A DNA stretch of 58,970 nt, from contig CALLKI010000051.1 of the NCBI GenBank assembly GCA_938008415.1, positions 1 to 58,970 of the forward strand, written 5' to 3'. The DNA is from an uncultured Luteimonas sp. (lineage in GTDB: Bacteria > Pseudomonadota > Gammaproteobacteria > Xanthomonadales > Xanthomonadaceae). Under the pieces are notes generated by a model, which searched no databases, was not told the origin of the DNA, and saw only the letters and a program-made list of their open reading frames with translations. Shown piece after piece: positions 57,101 through 58,970 of the stretch. The translations under genes and the position numbers were made by a program. Each line of letters starts with the position of its first letter. Position 1 is the first letter of the stretch.

Positions 57101-58390
57101 TCAGCCCTGGCGCATGCGCGCGATCGCGCGCCAGCCGATGTCGTGGCGGTGGAACTCGCCGGGCCAGGAGATGCCGGCCACCTCGGCGTACGCGCGGCGC
57201 TGCGCGTCGGCGACGTCGTCGCCCAGCGCGCACACGCACAGCACGCGCCCGCCTGCGGTGAGCACCTGGCCGCCCTCGAGCCGGGTGCCGGCGTGGAAGA
57301 CCTTGGTGCCCTCGACGTCGGGCGCGTCCCAGGCGTTGATGACGTCGCCGATGCGCGCGGCGCCCGGGTAGCCTTCCGCGGCCATCACCACGCCCAGCGC
57401 CGGGCGGGGGTCCCATCGCGCCTCGACCTCGTGCAGGCGGCCATCGATGGCGGCTTCGACCAGGTCCACCAGGTCGGACTGCAGGCGCATCATCACCGGC
57501 TGCGTCTCCGGGTCGCCGAAGCGCACGTTGAACTCGATGACCTTCGGTGCGCCACCCGGCGTGATCATCAGGCCGGCGTAGAGGAAGCCGGTGAACGGTG
57601 TGCCCTCCGCGGCCATCCCGCGCACGGTGGGCTCGATGATCTCGCGCATGATCCGCGCGTGCACTTCCGGCGTGACCACCGGCGCGGGCGAGTACGCGCC
57701 CATACCGCCGGTGTTGGGGCCGGTGTCGCCGTCGCCCACGCGCTTGTGGTCCTGCGAAGTCGCCATCGGCAGTGCGTGGCTGCCGTCCACCATGGCGATG
57801 AAGCTGGCTTCCTCGCCCTCGAGGAATTCCTCGACCACCACCCGGGTGCCGGCCAGCCCGAACACGTTTTCGGCCAGCATGTCGTGCACCGCGGCCTCGG
57901 CTTCCTCCACGGAGGTCGCCACGACCACGCCCTTGCCCGCGGCCAGGCCGTCGGCCTTGACCACGATCGGCGCGCCCTTCCCGCGGATATAGGCCAGCGC
58001 TGGTTCTTCCTCTGTGAACACCGCGTAGTGCGCGGTGGGGATGCCATGGCGTCTGAGGAAATCCTTGGCGAAGGCCTTGCTGCCTTCCAGCTGCGCGGCC
58101 GCGGCGGTCGGCCCGAAGATGCGCAGTCCGGCGGCGCGGAAACGGTCCACCACGCCGGCGACCAGCGGGGCCTCGGGGCCGACCACTGTCAGCGCGACGC
58201 CCTCGTCGCGGGCCAGCTGCAGCAGGCCGTCGATGTCGGTCGCCTTGACCGCGGCGTTGCGGCATTTGTCCTCGGTGGCGGTGCCGGCGTTGCCGGGTGC
58301 GACGATCACCCCGGACACGCGTGGCGATTGCGCGAGCTTCCAGGCCAGCGCGTGTTCGCGGCCACCGGAGCCGATGACCAGGATCTTCAT
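57101..58390 (-). CDS. purD: Phosphoribosylamine-glycine ligase
   Basis: PurD joins glycine to 5-phosphoribosylamine with ATP, the second step of purine synthesis. The 429 residues match the family exactly. Visible motifs are the N-terminal MKILVIGSGGREHALAWKL, VVGPEAPLVAG, the ATP-grasp segment IVVKADGLAAGKGVVVA, QDHKRVGDGDTGPNTGGMGAY and FNVRFGDPETQ. The ATG overlaps the stop of the upstream lipoprotein gene (ATGA at 58387-58390), implying translational coupling. Confidence 0.97.
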   Translation of the reverse strand: MKILVIGSGGREHALAWKLAQSPRVSGVIVAPGNAGTATEDKCRNAAVKATDIDGLLQLARDEGVALTVVGPEAPLVAGVVDRFRAAGLRIFGPTAAAAQLEGSKAFAKDFLRRHGIPTAHYAVFTEEEPALAYIRGKGAPIVVKADGLAAGKGVVVATSVEEAEAAVHDMLAENVFGLAGTRVVVEEFLEGEEASFIAMVDGSHALPMATSQDHKRVGDGDTGPNTGGMGAYSPAPVVTPEVHARIMREIIEPTVRGMAAEGTPFTGFLYAGLMITPGGAPKVIEFNVRFGDPETQPVMMRLQSDLVDLVEAAIDGRLHEVEARWDPRPALGVVMAAEGYPGAARIGDVINAWDAPDVEGTKVFHAGTRLEGGQVLTAGGRVLCVCALGDDVADAQRRAYAEVAGISWPGEFHRHDIGWRAIARMRQG

Positions 58391-58830
58391 GGGGTTGCCT
58401 CCATCGTTGCGGCGCGTGCGCATTCGCGCGCGGGCAGTTCGGTCTCGAAGAACACGTCGTCGAAGCGGTCCACGAAGCGGCGCACGAGCATGGCATCCGA
58501 GGCGAGCAGCGGGCGCAGCGCGGGCAGTCCGCACAGGTCCTGCATCTGCTGCTGTTCGCTGCGCCGCAGCTCGTCGAACCGCGGGTGCCCGCGGGTCTTC
58601 GCGGCGGTGCCTTCCGGGCTGCGCACCACCAGCACCAGACGGTTGCCCTCGATGGTCACCGATTCGGTCACGAGGTCCTCGTAGTAGGGCGCAGGAAGCG
58701 CTGCCGCGAGCGCGTCGCGGGCCTGTCGCAGTTCGGCCTGGCCGCCGCCGCAGGCGGCCAGCGCCGACAGGGTTGCCGCCACCATGGCCAAACGCAGGCG
58801 GTTCGTGTCCGCGGACATGGGCCGCTCCAT
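58387..58830 (-). CDS. Small lipoprotein between purH and purD, unknown function
   Basis: The 147-residue product has a lipoprotein signal ending SALAAC (about Cys27), then a small mostly helical domain (AELRQARDALAAALPAPYYEDLVTES, SEQQQMQDLCGLPALRPLLAS, LVRRFVDRFDDVFFETEL). I do not recognise a family. It starts 5 nt after the purH stop and overlaps purD by 4 nt, so it is firmly inside the purine operon although it is exported. An in-frame ATG at 58818 is an alternative start. Confidence 0.82.
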   Translation of the reverse strand: MERPMSADTNRLRLAMVAATLSALAACGGGQAELRQARDALAAALPAPYYEDLVTESVTIEGNRLVLVVRSPEGTAAKTRGHPRFDELRRSEQQQMQDLCGLPALRPLLASDAMLVRRFVDRFDDVFFETELPARECARAATMEATP

Positions 58831-58835
58831 GCGGG

Positions 58836-58970
58836 TCAGTGGCGGAAGTGGCGCACGCCGGTGAAGACCATGGCGATGCCATGCTCGTCGGCGGCGGCGA
58901 TCACCTCGGCGTCGCGCATCGAGCCGCCGGGCTGGATCACCGCCTTGATGCCGGCGGCGGCCGCGGCGTC
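58836..58970 (-). CDS. purH: Bifunctional AICAR transformylase / IMP cyclohydrolase, C-terminal end only
   Basis: The last 44 residues of PurH are present up to the window edge. GIKAVIQPGGSMRDAEVI, AADEHGIAMVFTGVRHFRH is the unmistakable family C-terminus. PurH performs the last two steps of purine synthesis. The gene continues beyond the window and is the upstream member of the purH-lipoprotein-purD operon. Confidence 0.96.
   Translation of the reverse strand, partial: DAAAAAGIKAVIQPGGSMRDAEVIAAADEHGIAMVFTGVRHFRH

Overview
The window is very GC-rich (about 70% by eye) and gene-dense. The gene set suggests a gammaproteobacterium of the Xanthomonadaceae (Lysobacter/Luteimonas/Xanthomonas group). 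Pointers are the atpD-atpC and glmU genes close to an NtrC-type regulator, an ABC exporter and glmS; the erpA neighbourhood; the DUF3011 protein; and the PlpD-like patatin. The family-level placement is an inference from gene content, because there is no rRNA in the window. I see no insertion sequence, prophage, integron or CRISPR array.

Layout. 1-4.2 kb: end of the ATP synthase operon (atpD partial, atpC), an S58 peptidase, a GtrA-like membrane protein and glmU. 4.2-11.95 kb, minus strand: one probable operon reading adaptor, 70-aa ORF, ATPase, two MacB/FtsX-type permeases, NtrC-type response regulator, sensor kinase. In front of the adaptor lie a near-perfect sigma-54 promoter and two dyad sites 21 bp apart. 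The kinase gene is broken by one in-frame TGA. 12-19.8 kb, plus strand: glmS, dinB, gph, gabD-like, ETF-QO and a small unknown gene. 19.8-23.7 kb: btuB under a cobalamin riboswitch, a TfoX-C protein, free-Met-R-sulfoxide reductase and bioD. 23.7-33 kb: two divergent RND efflux adaptor/permease pairs with no outer-membrane channel gene. 33-40.6 kb: a phasin, queD, three small lipoproteins, a DUF3011 gene with an in-frame TAG, a PlpD-like patatin, an outer-membrane barrel protein and a small membrane protein. 40.6-49.98 kb: tRNA-Met, rppH, a Fur-box-linked bfd/bfr pair, a hybrid kinase followed by a REC-GGDEF-EAL protein with both catalytic signatures lost, DUF4126 and DUF6776 proteins, erpA and nudC. 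50-57 kb: a twice-frameshifted FAD monooxygenase, an MFS-acyltransferase fusion, an Mrr-like restriction enzyme in lower-GC sequence, a DODA-type dioxygenase and an old yellow enzyme. 57-59 kb, minus strand: purH (end only), a lipoprotein and purD.

How the genes work together. The most coherent unit is the 4.2-12 kb module. Its regulator, sigma-54 promoter, upstream dyads and transporter genes form a self-contained signal-responsive export circuit. It is the best candidate here for an undescribed system, although its kinase is interrupted in this sequence. A second unit is the hybrid kinase plus degenerate c-di-GMP-type protein. Three genes carry inactivating changes (TGA, TAG, two frameshifts). 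They may be real decay or sequence errors and should be checked together.
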